Below are positions 1 through 8,109 of a stretch of 64,000 nt of DNA, one piece after another. The position numbers and the translations under genes were made by a program. The notes beneath the pieces were generated by a model. The model was not told where the DNA came from. It saw only the letters and a list, made by a program, of their open reading frames with translations, and searched no databases. The DNA is from Polyangiaceae bacterium (GTDB lineage Bacteria; Myxococcota_A; Polyangia; Polyangiales; Polyangiaceae), in contig JAHBVX010000004.1 in assembly GCA_019637295.1 (NCBI GenBank), positions 186,001 to 250,000 of the forward strand, given 5' to 3'. The stretch's first letter is position 1. Every line of letters starts with the position of its first letter.

Positions 1-653
1 AGGTGGGTCTCGCATCCGTTGGCCCCGATGGTGTCGCAGTCCGCGAAGTTCGACGCACACTGCTCGATCACGCACTGGCCCGACACGCAGGCGACGGACG
101 CTGCGTTGGCGAGCTGACACACGCCTCCACAGTGGCCGCAGTGCTCGAGACTGGTCTCGGTGTTGGTCTCGCAGTCCGGGTCGGCGTCACAGTTCGCGAA
201 CGGCGCGACACAGCTGGTCTCTACGCAAGTACCCGACGCACACAGGAAGTTCGCGGCGGGCTTGCTCGCGAAGCAGTCGCCGGTACACGAGCCGCAGGCC
301 TTCGGATCACCGTCGGTCTTGACCTCACAGCCGGTTCTCGGGTCTTCGTCGCAGTCCTGAAACCCCGGATAGCACTGCAGAATGACGCACCCTGACTCGG
401 CGCACTCGAAGTCGGCGACGTTCGGTGCGGCGCAGGGAGCGCACACCGTCCTGAGGCAGCCGTAGTTCGGGTTGCCGCCTGCGACGCACTCGATCACGTC
501 GCTGGCCTCGAGCTGGCAGGCCTTGGTCCCGAGCGAGCACTGCGGGATCACCGGTGACGTGTCGTCGTCACGCTCCTCGAAGCGCGTGAGCAACGTGCAC
601 CCGACCAGCAGGAGCGCACAGCTCGGTAGCGCGCGACGCAAGAGCGGTCTCAC
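1..653 (-). CDS. Cys-rich repeat lipoprotein, 3' end outside window
   Basis: The 217 visible residues begin with a lipoprotein signal (lipobox LLVGC near residue 20), so the protein is probably anchored in the outer membrane or at the surface. The mature part is a chain of short Cys-rich repeats in the style CDxDPxxGCE / CGxCGxxC, a pattern common in myxobacterial exported proteins of unknown function (sometimes misannotated as tryptophan synthase alpha chain). The GTG start at 653 overlaps the stop of the upstream TPR gene as GTGA, which supports this start and translational coupling. The C-terminus lies beyond position 1. No enzymatic motif is visible. Confidence 0.75.
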   Translation of the reverse strand, partial: MRPLLRRALPSCALLLVGCTLLTRFEERDDDTSPVIPQCSLGTKACQLEASDVIECVAGGNPNYGCLRTVCAPCAAPNVADFECAESGCVILQCYPGFQDCDEDPRTGCEVKTDGDPKACGSCTGDCFASKPAANFLCASGTCVETSCVAPFANCDADPDCETNTETSLEHCGHCGGVCQLANAASVACVSGQCVIEQCASNFADCDTIGANGCETH

Positions 654-1591
654 CACCAGGCTCCGCCGAGCCCAAAGGAAGCGGCAGGGGCTCCGCTCGG
701 CTCTCGCGTCGCGAGCACGACGGCTGTGGCACCCCCGGCCAGCGCCAGACCGAAGGAGATGTCCGCGGCCACTCGCAACACCTCGCCGCGGCTCCGGCGG
801 CGCGCGGCCTCGTCGGGAGCGGTGGCGGAGTCGTTGTGCGCCCGCGCGTCCGACAGGGCCACGATACCCATCACAGCGCCGGCTGCGGCCAGGGCGCCGG
901 AGGCGATGGTCACGCTCCAGAACGCATCGTCGAGCGCGCTCGCGCGGGGCGTGGGCGCGCGGGCCTCCGGGCGGGGTGCGGGCGGACGACGCTCGAGCGC
1001 GATGGTCAGTCGGACCTCCGCGCCACCATCGATGGTCAGCTGTCGCTGCTCGTCTCGGTAACCGGGCGCCGTCAGGCGCACGACGCGCGCGCCCGGGTTG
1101 ACCCGCACGGCAGTGCCCTGCAAGGCCGGCTCGCCGTCCACGGTCAGCCGCGCGCTCGCGGGCTTCACGGTGACGGTCAACTTCGCCACCCGAGCTCGCG
1201 CCTCCTCCAAGACTTGCCGCGCGAAGCTACGCTCTCTCGCATCCGGCGGAGCGTCGCTCAAGTAGCGCTCGAGGGCGTCGATCACCTGCACCGGACGCCC
1301 GAGGGCGCGCTCGGCGAGCGCGATGTTGTACAGCGTCGCGGGGTGCGGGAAGAGGGCGTAGGCGCGTTCGAAGTGTGAGCGAGCTTCGAAGGCTCTGCCG
1401 CCCTCGAGGGCGCGGGCGCCGAACTCGAACTCGCGGCGACTGTGTGCGCGTGGGTCCTCCGAAGCGGAGTCGGTCGCGTCGAGCGCGGGCTGAGCGTAGC
1501 CGGGCGTGGCGCCCGTGAGCACGAGCGCGACGACCCACGTGTGCGGCGACCGTCGGCGGGAAACACCCCTGGCTTCCGCTGGAGCACTCAC
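650..1591 (-). CDS. TPR/PEGA-like periplasmic protein with C-terminal membrane segments
   Basis: 313 residues. There is an N-terminal signal-like segment (WVVALVLTGATPGYAQ), then TPR-like helices (about residues 50-120, with FEFGARALEGGRAFEARSHF and the ALFPHPATLYNIALAERALG region). A PEGA-like beta domain follows (KPASARLTVDGEPALQGTAVRVNPG, about 140-200), then a Pro/Arg-rich linker and two hydrophobic segments near 230-300. This architecture is frequent in myxobacteria, often near Ser/Thr kinases, as here. It is probably an envelope scaffold or sensor accessory; no catalytic residues are seen. It overlaps the downstream Cys-rich lipoprotein by 4 bases. The start is GTG. Confidence 0.75.
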   Translation of the reverse strand: MSAPAEARGVSRRRSPHTWVVALVLTGATPGYAQPALDATDSASEDPRAHSRREFEFGARALEGGRAFEARSHFERAYALFPHPATLYNIALAERALGRPVQVIDALERYLSDAPPDARERSFARQVLEEARARVAKLTVTVKPASARLTVDGEPALQGTAVRVNPGARVVRLTAPGYRDEQRQLTIDGGAEVRLTIALERRPPAPRPEARAPTPRASALDDAFWSVTIASGALAAAGAVMGIVALSDARAHNDSATAPDEAARRRSRGEVLRVAADISFGLALAGGATAVVLATREPSGAPAASFGLGGAWW

Positions 1592-1640
1592 GGGCGACTA
1601 CTGTGCACCACTCGGCGACCCCACGCTACGTCAGGTAGCA

Positions 1641-2963
1641 TCAGTACGGCGCCTGGAGAATGACAGGCGGGCGCGAGCTCTCCGCCCGAGGCTCCGACGA
1701 GGGCGCCGCCGCGGGCGGGGTGGGGCGCGCCGTAGCCGTCGGCGCCGCGGTCGGCGACCTGCTTGCCAGCGCTGGCCGTGGCGGGCTCGGACTCTCGGCG
1801 TCGGCAGCGACCCCCGCATCCGTCGGCGAGACGCGGGCTGGTTGGCTCGACGCGGGGACGGCGCGCGACCCAGGCGCGGCGGGCAAGGGGCCAGCGGCTC
1901 GCGCGAGCTCGGGCGGCGCGCGCGGCGGCGCGCCGCGGCTCGCGGCTACCAGGGCGACGAGCGCGGCCGCACTCGCAGCGAGCGCGCCCCAGGTGAGCCA
2001 GCGACTGCGCGGATGGGTGGCAGCCCCGGTCGCGTCGGCGGACCGCGTTGCCGTCGTCGCGTCCACGTCCGCGCGCAGCAGAGTCGCCGCGAGCGCCACG
2101 TCCGGCGTGGGCAGGCCAGCAGCCCCGGCCACGCGCTCGAGCGCGCTCCGCATCTCGTCCGCGGTGGCGTAGCGTTCGGCCGCCACTTTCGCGAGGGCCT
2201 TGTCCAGGATGGCCTGCAGCCCCGTGCCCAGCGTCTCATCGAGCTGCACACCGTCGCGGAGGCGTCGCGCCTTACCGGTCAGCACGGTCGTCAGCAGCGT
2301 GTGCGCGTCGCCGAAGAACGGTGGACCCCCGGTGAGCATACGGAAGAGGGTGACGCCCACCGCCCAGAGATCGGCCGGCGGCCCCAGATCCGTTCGACCC
2401 TGGATCTGCTCGGGCGGCATGTACGCGAAGGTCCCGATCGTCTCGCCTTCACGGGTCAGCTCGCTGGGCTCGTCCGTGGCGATCTTGGAGATCCCGAAGT
2501 CCAGTATTTTGACCCGCACGCGGTCACCCACCCGCTCCAGGAAGACGTTGGCGGGCTTGAGGTCCCGGTGAATGACTCCCGCCTCGTGCGCCGCCGAGAC
2601 GCCGAGCAGCAGCTCGACGGCGATGGCGATGGCCACCTCGGGTTTCTGGCACGGCCGACGAGCGAGCACCTCGGCGAGGGAGCAGCCCTCGAGTCGCTCC
2701 ATCACCAAGAAGGGCCGCCCTCGGTCATCCCGATCGATGTCCAGGATCTCGACCACGTGCGGGCTCTTGATGCGACCCGCCGCGCGCGCCTCTCGTTCGA
2801 ACCGCGCCACCAAGTTCGGCTGCAGGGCGGCGGCCGGGAGCAACCGCTTGATGGCGACCTCGCGCTCGGTGCGGACATTGACCGCGGCGACGACCTCCGC
2901 CATCCCACCGGTCCCGAGCCGCTGCCCGAGCCGGTACTTGCCTCGCAGCAGCGGGTGAGTCAC
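1641..2963 (-). CDS. Membrane-anchored serine/threonine protein kinase
   Basis: 440 residues from the GTG at 2963, chosen because the kinase domain begins at once (LLRGKYRLGQRLGTGGMAEV). Visible motifs are the glycine loop GTGGMAEV, the ATP-binding Lys in VAIKRL, the catalytic loop HRDLKPANVFL and the DFG segment DFGISK, with the APE-equivalent region MPPEQ. A single membrane helix (about residues 335-355) follows the domain, then a Pro/Ala/Ser-rich C-terminal tail outside the membrane. This is a PknB-type Hanks kinase; the extracytoplasmic part has no recognisable sensor domain. It lies upstream of the TPR protein on the same strand with a 49-bp gap, so the two could be co-transcribed. The frame stays open further upstream but without kinase-like sequence. 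Confidence 0.92.
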   Translation of the reverse strand: MTHPLLRGKYRLGQRLGTGGMAEVVAAVNVRTEREVAIKRLLPAAALQPNLVARFEREARAAGRIKSPHVVEILDIDRDDRGRPFLVMERLEGCSLAEVLARRPCQKPEVAIAIAVELLLGVSAAHEAGVIHRDLKPANVFLERVGDRVRVKILDFGISKIATDEPSELTREGETIGTFAYMPPEQIQGRTDLGPPADLWAVGVTLFRMLTGGPPFFGDAHTLLTTVLTGKARRLRDGVQLDETLGTGLQAILDKALAKVAAERYATADEMRSALERVAGAAGLPTPDVALAATLLRADVDATTATRSADATGAATHPRSRWLTWGALAASAAALVALVAASRGAPPRAPPELARAAGPLPAAPGSRAVPASSQPARVSPTDAGVAADAESPSPPRPALASRSPTAAPTATARPTPPAAAPSSEPRAESSRPPVILQAPY

Positions 2964-3084
2964 GACGGGAGCGTAGCGCGACGGGCCGTGGGGCGGGGGG
3001 TTCTGGTGCGTCCGCGGCGACGCGCGCCGCCCGCCGCGGTCCGAGCCGACCGCGTCCGCGGTGACGCAGAGTGTTCGGGATCTC

Positions 3085-3113
3085 TCACCGATCGGCGCTG
3101 GCACGATCGGTGA
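3085..3113. promoter_or_regulatory. Inverted repeat overlapping the start region of the acylase gene
   Basis: Two perfect 10-base arms, TCACCGATCG (3085-3094) and CGATCGGTGA (3104-3113), flank a 9-base spacer. The match extends three more bases outward past one mismatch. It ends 12 bases before the ATG at 3126 and abuts the purine-rich GAAAGAGGA that would serve as ribosome binding site. It lies between the divergent kinase and acylase genes. It could be an operator or an RNA hairpin hiding the ribosome binding site; the sequence alone does not decide. Confidence 0.45.
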
Positions 3114-3125
3114 AAGAGGACGGGC

Positions 3126-5615
3126 ATGGCAATCCATCGACCTGGCTTCTGGGCGGCTTGGCTCGGCGCGCTCGGCGCGCTCCCGCTCGCGTGCGGCTCC
3201 TCCGACGACCCGGCCGGCGGGGGCGGCAGCGCGGCCATCGGCGGCAGCGCGGCCACCGGCGGAGACGCGGGCGGCAGCGGAGGCACGGACGGAGGCGGAC
3301 TGAGCAGTGACGTCGAGATCCTGCGCGACTCGCTGGGGACCCCGCACGTGTTCGCGGCGGACCTGCCGTCGGCGATGTACGGCCTGGGCTACGCCACGGC
3401 GCGAGACCGCCTGTTTCAGATGGATGTGTCGCGCCGATGGATGCGCGGGCGGTTGGCGGAGTGGTTTGGCCAGGGCACCGGCGGAGAGCACCTCGCCAAG
3501 GATCGCCACCACCGCGTGATGGGCTTCGCGCGTCATGCGGAGCAGGTCTCCAAGCAGCTGCCTGCCGACGTCCGCGCGGCGCTCGATGCCTACGTGGCGG
3601 GCGTGAACGCCTTCATCGGCTCGGATGGGTTCAAGCTGCCACCTGCCTATGCCGTCGTCGGCGCGTCCACCGTCGAGCCCTGGACCGCGGCGGATTCCCT
3701 GTTGGTCTGGGATCGACTCACCGCTCTGTTCGGTGCGAACGACATGCAGAACGAGCTGGAGAAGCTAGCCCAGTGTCGCAGCGCGGAGGGCTGCACGCCT
3801 GGCTGCCCGGCGGTGCTCGACGAGAGCGCGGCGCACGTCCCTAACCCAACGCTCGCGAGCATCCTGCCAACGGAGCCCGAGCGCTTCGAAGTGCCCGTCA
3901 AGGCCAGCCACGCCTGGGTCGTGTCCGGGAGCCGCAGCTCCACGGGTAAGCCCGTCCTGCACAGCGATCCGCAGACCCTCGTGACGGCGCCGGGCCCCTG
4001 GTACGAGGCGCACGTTTCCTTCGGTGACGTCTCGGCGCGCGGCATCGGTGTCCCCGGAGCCCCCGGCTTCCTGATCTTCTGGAACCGCCACATCGCAGTG
4101 GGAGCGTCCGCAGCGGGAGGCGACGTGAGCGACCTGTTCGAGCTCGAGCTGAGCACGGACGGCAAGAGCTACCTCGTCGACGGCGAGTCCCACCCCTTCG
4201 TCGAACGAGTGGAGACCATCCTGGTCAAGAACTCCGCGGCGGTGGAGGTGATGGCCAAGGACACGGTGTTCGGACCGGTCGTCGACTCGCTGCTCGAAGG
4301 CGCGCCACCCAAGGCGTCATACGCGCAGCGGCACTTGGGGCTGTGGAAGCCCAACGACCACTCTCTCGTCGGCGTCTTGCGCATGATGCAGGCAACGAAC
4401 CTCGAGGAGTACCGGAGCGCGGCCGAGCACTGGTACGCCCCAGGAGTCAACGGGATCTACGCAGACGTGGAGGGACACATCGCCTATCACACGTTGCTCG
4501 GCATCCCCAAACGCTCCCCACACGGCCAGTATCCAGGTCAGGTCGGGCGCGTGCCCAATGACGGCTCCACCTCGAAGCACGACTGGAGCGGTCCTCTGAG
4601 CGCCTCCGAGCGCCCGCACGTGCTCGATCCCGAGGCCGGCTATCTGCTCACTGCGAACCACATGGTGCACGGTGGTTGGTTCCCTCACTACACGGGCCTG
4701 GCGGGCTCCGGCGAGACCGTGCGCAGCCTCAGGCTGCGCTATCTGTTCGGGGAGGCACTACACCAAGACGGCAAGCCCTGGAATTCCCTGCTCCCGAGCG
4801 CCAAGCTCACTCCGGCGGACGTGCTGGCAATGCACCACGACTCGGGCTCCGACGTGGCGCGCGTCTTTCGCGACGCGCTCCGGGTGCTCGCGCTGAACGG
4901 GGTGATCGCCCAAGACGGCACCGGCTCGCGCAACGACCTGGCCGCTCGAACCCTCGAGGCGCTCGAGCTGTTTCAAGGTCAGCTCGTGATCGCGGACCCG
5001 ATCACGCCACTGGCAGCCGCGCTGACGGATCTGGCGCACACCCGCCTCCGGCCGCCGATGCCCGGCGCTCCTCCCGGTTCACCGGACTACGGCGCGGTGA
5101 TTTGCAAGTACGGCGGCGCGCAGGGCGGGCTGGGTGCGCTGCTCAAAGCGCTCGACTCCGGCGACGCCTCTGCCCTCGACCCGCAGCTGCGAGACTACCT
5201 GCTCGACACGGCCCAGGCGGCCTGGTCGACGGCCGCTCCCCCGGGACCGCCGTCGGCGTGGAAGCCCCACTCCCCCGACTTCGTGATCAAGTACCAGTCC
5301 AACTTCCTCTGCCTCGGGGGTCCGGGCGTCTGCAGTCTCTCGCCCCAGCACGACCTCGTGGTCAAGCTCACGTCGAACTCGCAGGCGACCCTCCTCTCGC
5401 AGCCAGGCAACTCGTACACCCAGCACGTGTCGCTGGCGGACATCGAGAGCTCGCTGGCCGTCTTTCCCACCGGCGCGAGCGAAGATCCGAGCTCACCCTG
5501 GTACGACAACCGAGTCAGCCGCTGGCTGAAGCAGGAGCTCGACCCCGCCCCTCTCGAGCGCGCCGCGATCGAGAAGAACGCGGTAGAGGTCACCCACCTG
5601 CAGTATCAACCCTGA
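3126..5615 (+). CDS. Penicillin-acylase-family lipoprotein (Ntn hydrolase)
   Basis: 829 residues. A lipoprotein signal (lipobox LPLAC, Cys 23) is followed by a Gly/Ser/Ala-rich spacer. The alpha-subunit region begins near residue 62 (EILRDSLGTPHVFAADL, GYATARDRLFQMD), typical of penicillin G/acyl-homoserine-lactone acylases. The predicted nucleophile at the start of the beta chain is Ser 261 (KA/SHAWVVSGSRSSTGKP), where the family has SNxW/SNAW. The enzyme would mature by autoproteolysis at that Ser and hydrolyse an amide substrate such as an AHL, beta-lactam or N-acyl peptide; the substrate cannot be told from sequence. As a lipoprotein it should sit in the envelope. The ATG at 3126 has GAAAGAGGA upstream. 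Confidence 0.9.
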   Translation: MAIHRPGFWAAWLGALGALPLACGSSDDPAGGGGSAAIGGSAATGGDAGGSGGTDGGGLSSDVEILRDSLGTPHVFAADLPSAMYGLGYATARDRLFQMDVSRRWMRGRLAEWFGQGTGGEHLAKDRHHRVMGFARHAEQVSKQLPADVRAALDAYVAGVNAFIGSDGFKLPPAYAVVGASTVEPWTAADSLLVWDRLTALFGANDMQNELEKLAQCRSAEGCTPGCPAVLDESAAHVPNPTLASILPTEPERFEVPVKASHAWVVSGSRSSTGKPVLHSDPQTLVTAPGPWYEAHVSFGDVSARGIGVPGAPGFLIFWNRHIAVGASAAGGDVSDLFELELSTDGKSYLVDGESHPFVERVETILVKNSAAVEVMAKDTVFGPVVDSLLEGAPPKASYAQRHLGLWKPNDHSLVGVLRMMQATNLEEYRSAAEHWYAPGVNGIYADVEGHIAYHTLLGIPKRSPHGQYPGQVGRVPNDGSTSKHDWSGPLSASERPHVLDPEAGYLLTANHMVHGGWFPHYTGLAGSGETVRSLRLRYLFGEALHQDGKPWNSLLPSAKLTPADVLAMHHDSGSDVARVFRDALRVLALNGVIAQDGTGSRNDLAARTLEALELFQGQLVIADPITPLAAALTDLAHTRLRPPMPGAPPGSPDYGAVICKYGGAQGGLGALLKALDSGDASALDPQLRDYLLDTAQAAWSTAAPPGPPSAWKPHSPDFVIKYQSNFLCLGGPGVCSLSPQHDLVVKLTSNSQATLLSQPGNSYTQHVSLADIESSLAVFPTGASEDPSSPWYDNRVSRWLKQELDPAPLERAAIEKNAVEVTHLQYQP

Positions 5616-5822
5616 GCGCCGCTGCGCTGGTGAGCAGGCACCACTGATTGGTGATCCCCGCCGGACGGGCCTGGAATCCCGAAGGGCTGGGCCCGCCCTC
5701 CTTCTACTTCTCGAGCGCGCCAGCGCCGTGGCCGCGCCGAACCGACATGAGATCGAGTCTCGGGCTGCACGCGACGCGGGGAGGCAACGCGTCGCGGCTT
5801 GACGCCGCTTTCGGACGCTGAA

Positions 5823-6503
5823 ATGACCTCGCCGGTGACCGCGAGCTACTTCGACGTGGACGGGACTCTGATCTCGACCAACCTCGTGCACCCGACGCTG
5901 TTCTATCTCGTCAACCAGGGTACCCCGGTGCAGACTGCGATGCGCTTCGGCCGGGCGCTGCTGCGTGCCCCGGCGATGGGCCTCGCCGAGCTGGCGGACC
6001 GACGCACCTTCAATGAGCTGCTGTACGCGTCCTACGAGGGAATGAGCGAGGACCGCCTGGTGCTGCTGGCGGACGAGGTGTTCGACACGGTGATCAAGCC
6101 CGCCATCTTCCCCCACGCCCGCAGCCTGGTGCGACAGAACCTCGAGCGCGGCCATCGGGTGGTGTTCATTTCCGGGGCGCTCGACTTCATCATCGACAAG
6201 CTCGTGGAGCACTTGGGCGCGCACGAAGCGATCTCCAATCGGCTGGAGATGAAGAATGGGCACTGCACCGGCAAGCTGGAGAAGCCCGTCGTCGCCGGCC
6301 CCGAAAAGGCCCGCTTGATCCGCGAGCACGCCCGGGACCACGGCTTCGATCTCGAAGAGTGCTACGCCTTCAGCGACAGCTACTCGGATCTCCCCATGCT
6401 GAGCGTCGTGGGGCACCCCGCCGCGGTGAACCCCGATCCGCGCCTGGCGCTCTTGGCCAAAGCCTACAGCTGGCCGAGCTTCGATCTTCGGGCCTCGGCC
6501 TGA
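5823..6503 (+). CDS. HAD-superfamily hydrolase, subfamily IB (PSP-like)
   Basis: 226 residues from ATG 5823 (an in-frame TTG at 5799 would add 8 and has GGGAGG further upstream). HAD motif I is YFDVDGTL, motif II the Ser in VVFISGALD, and the C-terminal Asp pair is AFSDSYSDLPML. Together these define an SerB/PSP-like phosphatase of the HAD-IB type, related to proteins that dephosphorylate phosphoserine or lysophospholipids. It is probably cytoplasmic. The next gene starts 22 bases after its stop and the following one overlaps that, so the three form a likely operon. Confidence 0.88.
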   Translation: MTSPVTASYFDVDGTLISTNLVHPTLFYLVNQGTPVQTAMRFGRALLRAPAMGLAELADRRTFNELLYASYEGMSEDRLVLLADEVFDTVIKPAIFPHARSLVRQNLERGHRVVFISGALDFIIDKLVEHLGAHEAISNRLEMKNGHCTGKLEKPVVAGPEKARLIREHARDHGFDLEECYAFSDSYSDLPMLSVVGHPAAVNPDPRLALLAKAYSWPSFDLRASA

Positions 6504-6525
6504 ACCACTGACGAGAACAGTCTTC

Positions 6526-8109
6526 ATGAGCCATCCCTCCGTCGTCACTCTGCAGCGAGACAGCCGTCCCCGAGTGCTCTTCTCCGGCGATCGCCTGGTC
6601 GAGGTCGACCTGCCCGCCGGCACCCGCGTCATCTACCCCAAGCCGCCCATCGAGCCGCTCAAGGATCCGGCGGCGGCCATCCGCTACGCCCTCAGCCACC
6701 CGCTCGGGACGGAGCCGCTGTACGCCAAGCTGAGGCCGGGGATGAAGGTGACCCTGGCGGTGGACGACATCAGCTTGCCGCTGCCGCCCATGAAGCGCCC
6801 GGACGCGCGCGCGCAGGTGCTCGAGGTGGTGCTCGAGCTGCTCGCGGATCACGGCGTGGATGACATCGAGATCATCATCGCCACGGGCATTCATCGCCGC
6901 ATGAAGGCCGCCGAGGTCCGGCACATGGTGGGGGACCGGGTGTTCGAGCGCTACTGGCCGGACCGGCTGTACAACCACGACGCCGAAGACCGCGACAACC
7001 TCACGGTGCTCGGGACCACGGAGCTCGGCGAGGTGGTGGAGATCAATCGCCGGGCGGCGGAGAGCGAGCTGGTCATCTACGTGAACCTGAACTTCGTGCC
7101 CATGAACGGTGGTCACAAGTCGCTCATGTGCGGGCTGGCGAGCTACCGTAGCCTCTCGCATCACCACAATCCGGAGACGATCCGTGCCTGCGACAGCTAC
7201 ATGGATCCGAAGAAGAGCGAGCTGGCCACCCGCCTGTGGCGCATGGGCCGGCTGTGCAATCAGAAGCTGAACGTCTTCACCATCGAGACGACGATCAACA
7301 ACCGCATGTTCGAGCGACCGCTGGAGTTCTTGACCAAGAACGAGGACGAGCTCGACGGGCGCGAGCGCGCGCTGCTCGCGGGGCTGGTGGCCACGACCAA
7401 GCGCCTGCCCCAGGCCGCGCGCCAGGCCATCTTCGAGAAGTTCCCCGCGCCCTACGGCGTGACCGGCGTGTGGGCAGGCGAGACGGAGGCCGTGCACGAG
7501 AAGACCCTGGAGCGTTGCTTCGAGCAGTATTGCGTTCCCGTGGAGGGGCAGAGCGACGTGGTCGTGTTCCCGATCCCTTACATCAGCCCCTACAACGTGC
7601 ATGCGTTCCTCAATCCGCTGCTCGTCAGCGTGCTGGCGCAAGGCTACCTGTTCAACATGAACCGCGGTGTCCCGCTGCTCAAGAAGGGCGGGACCATCGT
7701 CCTCTTGCACCCCTGCAGCGACAAGTTCGACCACGAGCAGCACGCCCCCTACATCGACTTCGTCCATCGGCTGCTGCCCGAGACTCGGGACGCGGTGGAG
7801 CTACACAAGCGGTACGAGCGGAAGTTCGCCAGCGATCCGGCGTTCATCCAGATGTTCCGCACCGGCCACGCCTACCATCCGGCCCATCCATTCTACATGT
7901 GGTACTGGGGCGAGAACGGACGGCAGCACGCCGGCCGGGTGATCGTGGTCGGCGCGGACAACGAGTACATCCCGCGGCTCATGGGCTGGGAGACGGCGCC
8001 GAGCATGGACGAGGCCCTGTACCGCGCCCGCAACGGCGAAGCGCGCACGCTGAGCGTGTCCTGCCTGCGCGTCCCTCCCATCGTGATGACGGACGTATCG
8101 CTCAAGTGA
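6526..8109 (+). CDS. LarA-like (lactate racemase / DUF2088) domain protein
   Basis: 527 residues, longer than LarA racemases (about 420-430). The N-terminal half has the LarA-family layout: an AVDDISLPLPP segment, IIIATGIHRRM (His 123), LYNHDAED (His 151) and GGHKSLMCG with Lys 198 at the place of the lysine that carries the nickel-pincer cofactor. In my alignment by eye the acid/base His about ten residues before that Lys is not evident (NLNFVPMNGGHK), and the Arg of the DxxR substrate motif is missing, so true lactate racemase activity is doubtful. No larB, larC or larE gene is seen nearby. It is in an operon with the HAD hydrolase and the serine hydrolase. Confidence 0.75.
   Translation: MSHPSVVTLQRDSRPRVLFSGDRLVEVDLPAGTRVIYPKPPIEPLKDPAAAIRYALSHPLGTEPLYAKLRPGMKVTLAVDDISLPLPPMKRPDARAQVLEVVLELLADHGVDDIEIIIATGIHRRMKAAEVRHMVGDRVFERYWPDRLYNHDAEDRDNLTVLGTTELGEVVEINRRAAESELVIYVNLNFVPMNGGHKSLMCGLASYRSLSHHHNPETIRACDSYMDPKKSELATRLWRMGRLCNQKLNVFTIETTINNRMFERPLEFLTKNEDELDGRERALLAGLVATTKRLPQAARQAIFEKFPAPYGVTGVWAGETEAVHEKTLERCFEQYCVPVEGQSDVVVFPIPYISPYNVHAFLNPLLVSVLAQGYLFNMNRGVPLLKKGGTIVLLHPCSDKFDHEQHAPYIDFVHRLLPETRDAVELHKRYERKFASDPAFIQMFRTGHAYHPAHPFYMWYWGENGRQHAGRVIVVGADNEYIPRLMGWETAPSMDEALYRARNGEARTLSVSCLRVPPIVMTDVSLK

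Noticed and set aside
1506-3113. Long open frame of 535 codons on the plus strand
   Set aside because: It lies antisense to the kinase gene; the translation is Arg/Ala-rich with no domain, as expected of shadows in very GC-rich DNA.
7236-8105. Upstream extension of the serine hydrolase frame
   Set aside because: It runs inside the LarA-like gene in another frame; the lipobox start at 8106 is far better.
6526-8109. Gene symbol larA for the DUF2088-type protein
   Set aside because: Length and active-site residues differ from lactate racemases, and no lar cofactor genes are nearby.
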